A stretch of DNA of 64,000 nucleotides from Sciscionella marina DSM 45152. Its GTDB lineage: Bacteria; Actinomycetota; Actinomycetes; Mycobacteriales; Pseudonocardiaceae. The DNA lies in the NCBI RefSeq assembly GCF_000379465.1, contig NZ_KB905465.1, forward strand, positions 62,001-126,000, written 5' to 3'. The translations under genes and the position numbers were made by a program. Position 1 is the first letter of the stretch, and the number at the start of each line of letters is the position of its first letter. Below the pieces are notes generated by a model. That model did no database searches. It saw nothing but the letters and a program-made list of their open reading frames with translations, and was not told where the DNA came from. Below, in pieces: positions 1-7,829 of this stretch.

Positions 1-1
1 T

Positions 2-325
2 CGGATCGACACCGACCCGAGCGAGCTGCTCGTCGTGGCTGAGTCCGGTGGCGAACCGGTCGGCACATTACAGCTGAGCTGGCTGCTCGGACTGTCCAGG
101 GGCGGAGCGCTGCGTGCGCAGATCGAAGCCGTCCGGGTGCGCTCCGATCAACGCGGGAACCGGCTCGGCGAGCGCCTCGTGCGCTGGGCGCTGGACACCG
201 CCCGTACCGAAGGTGCGGTACTCGTACAGCTGACCTCGGACCTGAAACGTGCCGATGCGCACCGATTCTACGAGCGGCTCGGTTTCGCACACACTCACAC
301 CGGGATGAAGCTCACCCTCGGCTGA
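2..325 (+). CDS. GNAT-family N-acetyltransferase, 5' end outside the window
   Basis: This is the C-terminal part of a GCN5-related acetyltransferase, which transfers an acetyl group from acetyl-CoA to an amine; the substrate cannot be read from what remains. The reading frame is open from base 2, so the true start lies upstream of the window. A GTG at 35 is only an internal codon. Family marks are the acetyl-CoA binding segment with its R-x-x-G-x-G/A-like turn (RSDQRGNRLGERLVRWAL) and the closing RFYERLGF motif typical of the last strand-helix pair. It ends one base before the tail of coaD on the other strand, so the two genes converge with almost no spacer. The family assignment is firm; the substrate is unknown. 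Confidence 0.85.
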   Translation, partial: RIDTDPSELLVVAESGGEPVGTLQLSWLLGLSRGGALRAQIEAVRVRSDQRGNRLGERLVRWALDTARTEGAVLVQLTSDLKRADAHRFYERLGFAHTHTGMKLTLG

Positions 326-326
326 G

Positions 327-806
327 TCAGCCCTGCGCGAGCCGCTCCAGTAGCAGCTCGTGCACGATGGGCGGGAGCAGCCCGTCCACCGGTCCCCCGT
401 GCGCGGCGACCTCCTTGACCAGCGAGGAGGACAGGAAGGAGTAGCGCGGGCTGGTGGGCAGGAACAGCGTCTCGACCCCGGTGAGCCCGTGGTTCATCTG
501 CGCCATCTGCAGCTCGTAGTCGAAATCCCCCGCCGCGCGGATCCCCTTGACGATCACGGGGGCCTGCTCGGCCCGGCAGTAGTCGACGAGCAGACCCTCA
601 TAGGAGTCGGCGCGCACATTGCCGAACTCCTCGCTGACCTGCGCGATCATCGCCAGGCGTTGGTCAGGAGTGAACAGGGTGCGCTTGTTCTTGTTGATTC
701 CCACCGCGACGATGACCTCGTCGAACAGACCGCTGGCCCGTTCGATCACGTCGAGGTGCCCGTTGGTGATCGGATCGTAGGAACCTGGACAGACCGCTCT
801 GCGCAT
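327..806 (-). CDS. coaD: Phosphopantetheine adenylyltransferase
   Basis: CoaD transfers AMP from ATP to 4'-phosphopantetheine to give dephospho-CoA, the fourth step of cytoplasmic CoA synthesis. The 159-residue length is normal for the bacterial enzyme. The N-terminus MRRAVCPGSYDPITNGHLDVI carries the nucleotidyltransferase T/S-x-x-H signature (NGH), and the C-terminal SPRYSFLSSSLVKEVA segment carries the second ATP-binding signature (S-S-S-L-V-K). It starts 11 bases after the stop of rsmD and is surely co-transcribed with it, an arrangement common across bacteria. CoA is also the donor of the phosphopantetheine arm that the NRPS carrier domains of this window require. Confidence 0.97.
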   Translation of the reverse strand: MRRAVCPGSYDPITNGHLDVIERASGLFDEVIVAVGINKNKRTLFTPDQRLAMIAQVSEEFGNVRADSYEGLLVDYCRAEQAPVIVKGIRAAGDFDYELQMAQMNHGLTGVETLFLPTSPRYSFLSSSLVKEVAAHGGPVDGLLPPIVHELLLERLAQG

Positions 807-817
807 GGCTGTGCAGC

Positions 818-1372
818 CTAACGGCCCGTGAACACCACCTGATGCACGGTGGTCTCCCCGTAGCGGCGTGCCCGCCCCGGTTCGAGCCCGTGCGGCCAGT
901 CCGGTTCCGGGGCGCGAGCGGATGTCTCGAGCACGAGCACAGCGTCCTCGGCCAGCCAGCCTTCGGTCAGTTCCCGAAGCACGGTACTCAGCTGGGCGGC
1001 GGCGATGGCGTACGGCGGATCGGCGAGCACCAGGTCGAACGGGTCCGCCGGGGGCGTGGCGAGCACGGTCTCCGCTTTGCCGCGCACCACCCGTGAGCCG
1101 GTGAGGCCGAGCTCGGCGAGGTTGGCGCGCAGTACCCCGGCCGCCCGGCCGTCGGATTCAACGAACACGGCCTCGTGCGCACCACGGGAAAGTGCCTCGA
1201 TACCGAGGGCGCCGGATCCGGCGTAGAGGTCGAGCACCCGGCCGGCCACTCGATCGTCGGATTCGAGCGCGGAGAACAGCGCCTCGCGAACCCGTTCCGC
1301 GGTCGGCCGCGTCCCCTTCGGCGGCACCCTGATCCGCCTGCCACCGACGCTGCCTGCGACGATCCTGGTCAC
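818..1372 (-). CDS. rsmD: 16S rRNA (guanine966-N2)-methyltransferase
   Basis: RsmD methylates N2 of G966 in 16S rRNA using SAM. Visible motifs are the SAM-binding DLYAGSGALGIEALSRGA and the catalytic LADPPYA (DPPY), in the usual order. The frame is open to 1477, but the conserved protein begins VTRIVAGSVGGRRIRVP, so I chose the GTG at 1372, which gives 184 residues, the family's usual size. The 35 extra upstream codons are not conserved-looking. It is followed closely by coaD. Its 5' side faces the HelD-type gene across about 200 bp, which must hold divergent promoters. Confidence 0.94.
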   Translation of the reverse strand: MTRIVAGSVGGRRIRVPPKGTRPTAERVREALFSALESDDRVAGRVLDLYAGSGALGIEALSRGAHEAVFVESDGRAAGVLRANLAELGLTGSRVVRGKAETVLATPPADPFDLVLADPPYAIAAAQLSTVLRELTEGWLAEDAVLVLETSARAPEPDWPHGLEPGRARRYGETTVHQVVFTGR

Positions 1373-1569
1373 CGCGCCTCCCGGCCGCGCGAATGCGGGT
1401 GCGCTGTCACGAGTTCGGAGTTTACGCGTCACCCGGACAGCCATATTCACCGACCAGGGGCGGACGTACGCGCGCACGCGACGTAAGCTCGAACGTCTGA
1501 GATTACCGGCCGGGGAGGCACGGCGGATGATCTCAGGCGTTCAGGAGCGGGTAGCTAGCGGAGCGATGG

Positions 1570-3669
1570 GTGTCCAGAACGACGACGGATGAGGGCCTGG
1601 CAGCGCAGGCCGCCGAGATCGCGATCGAGCAGCGCCACGTCGACCGGGTGTACGCCAGGGTCACCGAGCTGCGCACGCACGCGGAATCCATGCGAGACAA
1701 GGGTTTCGCGGTCGCGGACGGTGCACGCAACGAGGACGAGCTCGAAGCGGGACAGATGCTGCTACAGCGCGACATCATGGTCGCGCACGCCTCCAAGGTG
1801 CTGCAGTCGCTCGACGCAGAGCACGAGGGACTGGTGTTCGGCAGGCTGGACCTCGTCGATGGGGAGACCATTTACGTCGGACGGCTCGGCATCCGCGACG
1901 AGGAGTACAACAACCTGGTCACCGACTGGCGCGCCCCCGCGTCGGCCGCTTTCTACCAGGCCACCGCTGACCAGCCGATGGATGTGATCCGCCGCAGGGT
2001 GATCCGCTCGAGCGGGGGCACGGTCACCGATATCGACGACGACCTGCTCATGCCCGATCACCTCGGCGAGGGACTGCGGGTGGTCGGCGAGGGCGCGCTG
2101 ATGGCCTCGCTGTCCCGGGCACGCGGCGAGCGGATGCACAACATCGTGGCCACCATCCAGAAGGAACAGGACGAGGCGATCCGCGCCCCGGCCAAGGGGG
2201 TCACCCAGATCACCGGCGGGCCGGGTACCGGGAAGACCGCGGTCGCCCTGCACCGCGCCGCCTACCTGCTCTACCGGGACCGCCGTGCGATGGCCGGTTC
2301 GGGACTGCTGGTCATCGGCCCCTCCCCGGTGTTCACCAACTACATCTCCCGCGTGCTGCCCTCGATCGGCGAGGACTCCGCGGAGCTGCGTTCGCTCGGC
2401 GAGGTGCTCGACGGGGTCCGCGCCGCTCGGCAGGACGAGGCGGAACTGGCCACGCTCAAGGGCGAGGAACGGATGCGCAAGGTGCTGCGCTCCGCGGTGC
2501 GGCTGGCCCCGGAGGACGCTCCCGGGGAACTGCGCACCACCTACAAGGGCCAGGTGCTGCGCCTCGAGGGGCGCGAGCTGGCCAGGCTGCGCCGCAAGGT
2601 GCACGCGCGCGGCGGACTGCCGAACGCATCCCGGGTGATCGCCGCGGAGATGCTGCTGGAAGCCTTGTGGGGCAAAGCTTCCACGCTCGCCGAGAGCTCT
2701 GGTGGTGAACTGTCCTTCGATCGCGCGCAGTTCCTCGACGACATGGCGGAGCGGCTCGATTTCCACCGCTTCGTGGTCCGGTTCTGGGTGCTCGCTTCTC
2801 CCGCCGATGTGCTGCGCGGGCTCGCCGATGAGCGCAAGCTCGCCCGCGCGGCGGGCAAGACCCTCACCGCGTCCGAGGTCCGGATACTCGCCGCCTCGTT
2901 CGCCGGGGTCGAGGAACAGGGGTTCACGGTCTCGGATATCCCGCTGCTCGATGAACTGCGGGTGCTGCTCGGTCATCCGCGCAAGCGCTCGGGCCGCAGC
3001 GCCGGGCTGTCGATGCCCCAGGTCTACGAGGAGTACGCGCATGTGGTCGTAGACGAGGCCCAGGACCTGTCCCCGATGCAGTGGCGCATGGTCGGGCGGC
3101 GTGGCCGGTTCGCGAGCTGGACGATCGTCGGCGACCCGGTGCAGTCCTCCCGGGCGCGCCCGGAGGAATCGGTCGCCGCGATGCGGACCGCGCTCGAACG
3201 CCAGAGCGCGTGGCGTGATTTCACGCTCGCCACGAACTACCGCAACTCCGCCGAGATCTTCGGCCTCGCCGCGCGCGTAATCGCCCCGTACACCGACAGC
3301 GCGCTGCTTCCGGACGCGGTGCGGGCCACCGGAATCGAACCGCGCATCCATTCCGGAGCCGCGCCGGAGGATGTGCGCGCGGCGGTGACCGAACTGCTCG
3401 ATTCGGTGGCGGGCACGGTCGGCGTGATCACCGCGATGGACCGGGTCACCGAGGCCACCGGCTGGCTGGACGGGTTCACCGATGACCGGATCCGCGTGGT
3501 GGGCAGCCTGGACGCGAAGGGGCTCGAATACGACGCGGTCGTGCTTTACGAACCGGATGAGCTCATCGCCGAATCGGCCGCCGGACGACGCGGGCTCTAC
3601 GTCGCGCTGACCCGGGCGACCCAGGAATTGATCGTGCTGACCAGCGGAATGAACTGGCTTCCGGATTGA
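1570..3669 (+). CDS. HelD/HelR-type RNA polymerase-associated UvrD-like ATPase
   Basis: This 699-residue superfamily 1 helicase-like ATPase belongs to the HelD group, whose members bind RNA polymerase, pry it off nucleic acid and recycle it; some actinobacterial members (HelR) protect against rifampicin. Evidence: an N-terminal coiled arm (residues about 5-70), the family-typical VFGRLDLVDGETIYVGRLG and DWRAPASAAFYQA segments (about 95-145), Walker A GGPGTGKTAVALHR (about 216-230), the DEAQDLSPMQW motif II (about 497) and a C-terminal VALTRATQEL motif VI. The start is a GTG with only a weak ribosome site. I searched the upstream 200 bp by eye for a long rifamycin-associated inverted repeat and saw none, so rifampicin induction is not supported. 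An intrinsic terminator follows. Confidence 0.88.
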   Translation: MSRTTTDEGLAAQAAEIAIEQRHVDRVYARVTELRTHAESMRDKGFAVADGARNEDELEAGQMLLQRDIMVAHASKVLQSLDAEHEGLVFGRLDLVDGETIYVGRLGIRDEEYNNLVTDWRAPASAAFYQATADQPMDVIRRRVIRSSGGTVTDIDDDLLMPDHLGEGLRVVGEGALMASLSRARGERMHNIVATIQKEQDEAIRAPAKGVTQITGGPGTGKTAVALHRAAYLLYRDRRAMAGSGLLVIGPSPVFTNYISRVLPSIGEDSAELRSLGEVLDGVRAARQDEAELATLKGEERMRKVLRSAVRLAPEDAPGELRTTYKGQVLRLEGRELARLRRKVHARGGLPNASRVIAAEMLLEALWGKASTLAESSGGELSFDRAQFLDDMAERLDFHRFVVRFWVLASPADVLRGLADERKLARAAGKTLTASEVRILAASFAGVEEQGFTVSDIPLLDELRVLLGHPRKRSGRSAGLSMPQVYEEYAHVVVDEAQDLSPMQWRMVGRRGRFASWTIVGDPVQSSRARPEESVAAMRTALERQSAWRDFTLATNYRNSAEIFGLAARVIAPYTDSALLPDAVRATGIEPRIHSGAAPEDVRAAVTELLDSVAGTVGVITAMDRVTEATGWLDGFTDDRIRVVGSLDAKGLEYDAVVLYEPDELIAESAAGRRGLYVALTRATQELIVLTSGMNWLPD

Positions 3670-3711
3670 TTATCGCACTCAATTCGTTCCGGCACGAGGA
3701 ATCATCTCCTT

Positions 3712-3730
3712 ACAGAGCTGCTCTGTTTTT
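3712..3730 (+). terminator. Intrinsic terminator of the HelD-type gene
   Basis: ACAGAG, loop CTG and CTCTGT form a six-pair hairpin immediately followed by a run of T (3726-3730), 42 bases after the stop codon at 3669. A U-tract terminator is uncommon in such a GC-rich genome, and its position supports monocistronic transcription of the upstream gene. Confidence 0.7.
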
Positions 3731-4097
3731 CAGGTTATCATCGGCCGGTAATGAGCGAATTCGCTGAATATAGACCGGTCGACTGTTGGCATGTCATCGC
3801 CCCTGCTGGCACACCGAACAGGGACGCGCGACGCGATGATCGTCGCGGAAGCGCCGACATCACCGATCCTGCCGAACGATGCGTCGTCCTCACTCGGATC
3901 CGCATCCAGTATATCGATCCTCGGTACCGGGAACAGTATTCGCGAAAATCTGTGGATAACCGGACGCACTGTGGACTATTTGGCATACACTCGCGCTACA
4001 ACGTGCACCTCCTGGTCAGAGCAGCTTTACACGCACAATCACCATTGCCGATCAACTTACCTGGCTTTCACTACCGGGCGCTGTTATCGTGTGCTTC
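3731..4097. other. AT-richer intergenic gap, no gene recognised
   Basis: About 370 bases of visibly lower GC separate the terminator from the DUF222/HNH gene. Short open frames exist on both strands (for example 3751-4101 plus), but they lack family motifs, a ribosome site or actinomycete third-position GC bias, so I do not call them. The stretch contains TGTGGATAA (3951-3959) and TGTGGACTA (3970-3978), which resemble DnaA boxes on the minus strand. Two such words are not enough to suggest an origin. The composition fits a horizontally acquired flank of the HNH gene. Confidence 0.5.
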
Positions 4098-5228
4098 ATG
4101 AACTCTGGGGAAAGCAATATTTCGCTGGTCGAAGCGATCTGTGTATGTGACCGTGAGCAGGCACGGCTGGACGCCGCGATTGTGGATCACGTATATGCCT
4201 TATATCACGAGCAGAAAGGGCGTACCGGTGAGTGTCCGCATACCTCGGTGACCGAAGAGCTTCGGTTGGCGCGGAATGTTTCGCGTGGCCAATCGATCGA
4301 CACCGTGAAGACCGCGATATTCCTGCGGGAACGTATGCCCGGGCTCGTGCGATGTATGCGAGCAGGCCTGGTGGGGTTGGTTCACGCATCGAAGGTGCGG
4401 AAAGCCTTCGGATCCTTACCCGGTGATCTTGTGGACCTGGTGGATACCCGGATCGTCGAACGCCTCCGGGGGAAGGGACGGCCCCGAGATTGGACTGGTT
4501 ATCTGCGGCGGTTGGCAGACGGGCTGGAGCCAGAGGCAAAAGCCATTCGCATCGCGGCAGCGCGCACCGCGAGACGCGTGTCGTTTCGAGATCGAGCGAA
4601 CGGTACCGGTAACTTGTCCGCGCGCTTACCGAGCGAAGACCTCGCCGCTTGCGAAACACGAGTCGAGGCGATCACCCGATCTCTGCGCCGGGCTGGTGAT
4701 CCGCGCACGCTGGATCAGTTGCGCGCCGACGTGGTCACCGACCTCCTCACCGGCCACGACCGGCACACTGGGGTACAGGCGGTGGTGAACGTGCACGTAC
4801 CACTCGGTGTCGCCCTCGAAATCAGCGACGAGCACTGCCGCGTCAACGGTTACGGTGAGATTCCCGCGCACACGGCGCAGGCAATGCTGGCCGATCCGCG
4901 AAACGCGGTACGCAAGATCCTCACCGACCCTGATACCGGCGTGATACGGGGCCTCGGACGACACTGCTACCGGCCCAGTGCTCGGCAGCGCGACTACGTT
5001 CGATTACGTGACCAACGGTGCCGGGCTCACGGATGCTGTCGGCCCATCACCGAAATCGACCACATACAAGAACACGCCTCCAACGACAACACGAGTCCTG
5101 ACAACCTCCAAGGGCTCTGCCGCCTGGACCACAGAATGAAATCGGTCCCCGGTTGGCACCATGCGCTCAACCATCGCACCGGCGAGCTCGAAATCACAAC
5201 ACCATCCGGACATACCTATCGCAACTGA
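4098..5228 (+). CDS. DUF222/HNH endonuclease-domain protein (13E12 repeat family)
   Basis: The product has the two-part architecture of the actinobacterial 13E12 family: an N-terminal helical DUF222-like region and a C-terminal HNH nuclease fold with EIDHIQEHASNDNTSPDNLQGLCRLDHR, where the D-H pair, the N of DNLQGLC and the final D-H would chelate metal and cut DNA. A CRAHGCC segment before it supplies a cysteine pair. I prefer the ATG at 4098 over the in-frame GTG at 4089, giving 376 residues. Base composition and codon use are more AT-rich than the neighbours, consistent with transfer. The biological role of this multicopy family is not established; a second, clearly different copy lies at 31.6 kb. 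Confidence 0.85.
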   Translation: MNSGESNISLVEAICVCDREQARLDAAIVDHVYALYHEQKGRTGECPHTSVTEELRLARNVSRGQSIDTVKTAIFLRERMPGLVRCMRAGLVGLVHASKVRKAFGSLPGDLVDLVDTRIVERLRGKGRPRDWTGYLRRLADGLEPEAKAIRIAAARTARRVSFRDRANGTGNLSARLPSEDLAACETRVEAITRSLRRAGDPRTLDQLRADVVTDLLTGHDRHTGVQAVVNVHVPLGVALEISDEHCRVNGYGEIPAHTAQAMLADPRNAVRKILTDPDTGVIRGLGRHCYRPSARQRDYVRLRDQRCRAHGCCRPITEIDHIQEHASNDNTSPDNLQGLCRLDHRMKSVPGWHHALNHRTGELEITTPSGHTYRN

Positions 5229-5300
5229 GGACGAGGACTGAACGATTGGGCGCCTCGGTGTTCGATGGCGAACCCCACCGGCCTCACCCATAATGACCCG

Positions 5301-5921
5301 ATGAATTTGCGCACCCTTGCCCGCGAGGAACGCACCGATCTCGCGGCGTTCCTGGAGACACTGAGCCCCGAGGACTGGGAGACCCCGAGCCTGTGCGAAG
5401 GTTGGCGGGTTCGGGACGTGATCGCGCACGCGATCAGTTTCGACGAGATCGGCCTGCGCGGGCACGTGGAACGGTTCGCGCGTGGGCGGCTGAATCCGAA
5501 CCGTATCAACGCCATCGGACATGCCGAGTACGCCGGGCGCGAACCCGAGGAGCTGATCGCTATCCTGCGCAGCAACCTCGATCCGAGTGGGTTTCCTGCG
5601 GCCTTCGGCGGGATGATCGGCTTCGCCGACGGGCTCATCCACCACCAGGACATCCGGCGCCCGCTCGGCAGGCCGCGCGAGATTCCCGCCGAACGACTGC
5701 GGCCCGCGCTCTCAGTCGCCCTGTTCGCCCCGGTACTGCTCGGCGTGCTGCGGGTGCGCGGGCTGCGCATGGAAGCAGCCGATCTCGACTGGTCCTTCGG
5801 ACGCGGGCCGGTCGTGCGCGGACCCGGCGAGGCGCTGCTGCTGACCATCGCGGGCCGCTCCGGAGTGGTCGAGGAACTCGAAGGGGAAGGCCAGCCGATA
5901 CTCGCCGCGCGTGTGGGTTGA
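5301..5921 (+). CDS. Maleylpyruvate isomerase-family mycothiol-dependent enzyme (DinB fold)
   Basis: The 206-residue protein matches the DinB-like, MDMPI-type family, many of whose members are predicted to use mycothiol, the actinobacterial low-molecular-weight thiol. Visible marks are the first helix LAREERTDLAAFLETLSPEDWETPSLCEGWRVRDVIAHA, with the metal-ligand histidine in IAHA, and a later GLIHHQDIRRPLGRP histidine pair, which together would form the divalent metal site. I chose the ATG at 5301 because conservation begins at NLRTLAREE; the upstream in-frame GTG/ATG codons add unconserved residues. The exact substrate is unknown. It is followed by remnants of a LysE-type exporter. Confidence 0.82.
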   Translation: MNLRTLAREERTDLAAFLETLSPEDWETPSLCEGWRVRDVIAHAISFDEIGLRGHVERFARGRLNPNRINAIGHAEYAGREPEELIAILRSNLDPSGFPAAFGGMIGFADGLIHHQDIRRPLGRPREIPAERLRPALSVALFAPVLLGVLRVRGLRMEAADLDWSFGRGPVVRGPGEALLLTIAGRSGVVEELEGEGQPILAARVG

Positions 5922-5954
5922 TCCCAGTCCTGGGCCGGGCGCAGGCAGTTTTCG

Positions 5955-6320
5955 GTCGTGCTTGCCTGTCTGGTTCTCAATCTGGTCCTCGGCCAGGGGG
6001 CAGCATCGCTCCGGTCGCTCTGGATGTGGTGCGGATAGGCGAGGCGCTCTTCCTCCCCTACCTCGCCGTCACCACCTGGCGCAGCAGGGCTGACGGCTTT
6101 CTCGAACCCAGTCTCGGCACGGGTGGGTCGCTCGGCCGAACGGTTCCACCAGAGACCGTTCTGCTGGGCCTGCTGGTGGAACCGTCACCGCCCTGAGCTC
6201 GGGCGCCCTTTCCGCACTGCTGCACGCGAAACCCGCGATCAGACGCTGGATGAGCCGGACGCGGCCGGTGTGTTCGCCGGGCTCGGGATCCGTGTGCCGA
6301 GCGAGCCCGCCCCTGGTTAG
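5955..6320 (+). pseudogene. Decayed LysE/RhtB-family amino-acid exporter
   Basis: No intact gene spans this stretch, but pieces of a LysE-type translocator appear in order in different frames. They are an N-terminal membrane segment VVLACLVLNLVLG (about 5955-5995), a middle segment VVRIGEALFLPYLAVTTWRSR (about 6025-6090), then LLHAKPAIRRWM (about 6217-6255) shifting into AAGVFAGLGIRVPSEP before the TAG at 6318-6320. LysE proteins carry the same order of segments and end with an RRWLDRVTG...GLGLRLA-like tail. At least two frameshifts and an internal deletion are needed to explain the present sequence. The end overlaps the stop of the SDR gene on the other strand. Confidence 0.6.
6141..6184. 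terminator. Inverted repeat, possible bidirectional terminator
   Basis: CGGTTCCACCAG (6141-6152) is matched by CTGGTGGAACCG (6173-6184) with a 20-base loop; one more flanking A/T pair (6140/6185) makes 13 pairs. It lies between the converging mycothiol-enzyme and SDR genes, within the decayed exporter. There is no U tract, so a terminator role is inferred from position only. Confidence 0.4.
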
Positions 6321-7039
6321 CGCGAGGCGCCGCCGTTGAGCGGGAAAACCTGTCCGGTCAGGTGCCCCGCCCGTTCGCTTGCGAGGAATCCGGCGAGTGC
6401 GGCCACATCCTCGGGGTGGCCGGCCCGCTTGTTCGCGGTCTCGGCGATGAGCACCGCCTTGCGCTCGGTGGGCAGGCCGGGGCCGAAGAACTCGGTCTCC
6501 TCGATCAGCCCCGGGGCGATGGTGTTCACGGTGATCCCTCGTTCGCCGAGCTCCCCTGCCATCTGGGAGGTCCAGGTTTCGATCGCCGCTTTCGCGGCCC
6601 CGTAGCCGCTCGCTCCCCGGCGCGCGGCGATCGAGCCGATGCCGATCAGCCGCCCGTTGTCCGCGAGCCGGTCCCGCAATGCCTCGGTGACCAGCACCGT
6701 GGTGAGCACATTGGCGGTGAAGTTCGCCGTCCAGGATTCCTTGATCTCGGCCAGGGTGCGCGCAGGTTGCGCACCGAGGTCCGGGTTGCCTCCCGCGCTG
6801 TGCACCAGCACGTCGACCCGCTCGGGCAGGTTGGGCAGCGCCGCGGTGATCTGTTCGGGTTCGGCGGCGTCGAATGCGACCCAGTCCGCCCCGATCTCCC
6901 GTGCGGCCTTCTCCAATACATCCGCGCGCCTGCCGGTGAGCACGACCCGATGGCCCATGGCGAGTAGTTCTTGCGCGATCGCTTTGCCGATCCCGGTGCC
7001 GCCACCGGTCACAATGGAGTTCTTTAGATCTAAACTCAT
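6317..7039 (-). CDS. SDR-family NAD(P)-dependent oxidoreductase
   Basis: A 240-residue classical short-chain dehydrogenase/reductase, which would oxidise or reduce a hydroxyl/carbonyl with NAD(P). It has the TGGGTGIG cofactor glycine motif at the N-terminus, GRRADV after strand 2 (an arginine there suggests NADP), NxAG replaced by HSAGG, a catalytic serine in IGSIAARRG, the YGAAK active-site pair, and the C-terminal LTGQVFPLNGG common to beta-ketoacyl reductase-like members. The open frame reaches 7225, but the ATG at 7039 begins the conserved MSLDLKNSIVTG. It includes rare TTA and CTA codons right at the start. It is divergent from the MarR gene 31 bases away, with a palindrome over its first codons. 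Confidence 0.88.
   Translation of the reverse strand: MSLDLKNSIVTGGGTGIGKAIAQELLAMGHRVVLTGRRADVLEKAAREIGADWVAFDAAEPEQITAALPNLPERVDVLVHSAGGNPDLGAQPARTLAEIKESWTANFTANVLTTVLVTEALRDRLADNGRLIGIGSIAARRGASGYGAAKAAIETWTSQMAGELGERGITVNTIAPGLIEETEFFGPGLPTERKAVLIAETANKRAGHPEDVAALAGFLASERAGHLTGQVFPLNGGASR
7023..7034. promoter_or_regulatory. Palindrome TTTAGATCTAAA, candidate MarR operator
   Basis: A perfect 12-bp palindrome covers codons 3-6 of the SDR gene and lies about 37 bases upstream of the MarR start. MarR-type repressors usually bind short AT-flanked palindromes of this kind in the space they share with a divergent target. Its position would let one bound dimer affect both genes. The regulator-site pairing is inferred. 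Confidence 0.5.
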
Positions 7040-7070
7040 GTCTTCGAAGCTACCATGAGAGGCTCGGCTC

Positions 7071-7601
7071 ATGCAGCAACCGGACACCGCCGCACAGATC
7101 CAGCGAGCATGGCAACGTGAACTCCCCGGGGTGCCGACCGGCTCCATCGGCATCATCACCCGGATCTGGCGCGGCGCGAAGCTGCTCTCCGATGAACGCA
7201 GGCGCACGCTGTCCCGGCTCGGCATCGACCGGGCGACCTTGGATCTGCTCTCGGTGCTGCGCCGCAGCGGTGCCCCCTATCGGCTCACCACCTCCGAGCT
7301 GGCGGCGCGCTCACTGGTCAGCGCGGGGGCGATCACCCAGCGGGTGGCGCGCGCCGAGGCGGCCGGGTTCGTCGAGGTGAGCCGGACCGCGAGCGGGGCA
7401 CGCACGACCGGGGTGACGCTCACCGCGGAGGGGCATCGCTGGGTGGACCGTTCGGTGACCGAGCTACTCACCGCCGAGGAAACCTTGGTCGAGCATCTGA
7501 GCCCCGATGAGCTGGCCGAGCTGGCCCGGCTGCTGGAGTCGTTCCTGACCGGCTTGCACGTCCGCCTCGGTGTCCCGGACACCCCGGAGGCGGGGCATTG
7601 A
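7071..7601 (+). CDS. MarR-family transcriptional regulator
   Basis: A 176-residue winged-helix regulator. The helix-turn-helix is [30 protein letters not shown] (about residues 65-95), followed by the wing SRTASGARTTGVTLTAEGHRWV, in which the D-x-R of the classical MarR wing is weakened to ASGAR. The N-terminal and C-terminal helices would make the dimer and ligand pocket. It is transcribed away from the SDR gene across 31 bases, the common arrangement of a repressor and its detoxifying target, so the SDR is its likely regulon. The ligand cannot be told. Confidence 0.88.
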   Translation: MQQPDTAAQIQRAWQRELPGVPTGSIGIITRIWRGAKLLSDERRRTLSRLGIDRATLDLLSVLRRSGAPYRLTTSELAARSLVSAGAITQRVARAEAAGFVEVSRTASGARTTGVTLTAEGHRWVDRSVTELLTAEETLVEHLSPDELAELARLLESFLTGLHVRLGVPDTPEAGH

Positions 7602-7829
7602 GCGTCGATGGCCATCACCGGACCGGACCAAAGCGCCGCTGCACGCAGTCACCCGCGGGCCGCCGGGCGTTGGGCACAGGAGCATCGGAGCCTTCACTCT
7701 GACCTGCGTGAACGGTGAGCTCGGCCACGTCGGTAACGAACCGCCTATTACAACACGATAAACTCCTTCGTCCCCCACGCGGAGCAATCCTGCGCCGCGC
7801 ACAGAGTCAGAGGGTGGCGAAAGGTGCTG

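Noticed and set aside
1373-1569. Search for a rifamycin-associated element upstream of the HelD-type gene
   Set aside because: I saw no long palindrome of that type between rsmD and the helicase gene.
3951-3978. Two DnaA-box-like words (TGTGGATAA, TGTGGACTA)
   Set aside because: Only two boxes and no dnaA/dnaN or AT-rich unwinding element nearby, so an origin is not supported.
3751-4101. Open frame of 116 codons in the AT-richer gap
   Set aside because: No homologous motif, no third-position GC bias and no ribosome site; it overlaps the next gene's start.
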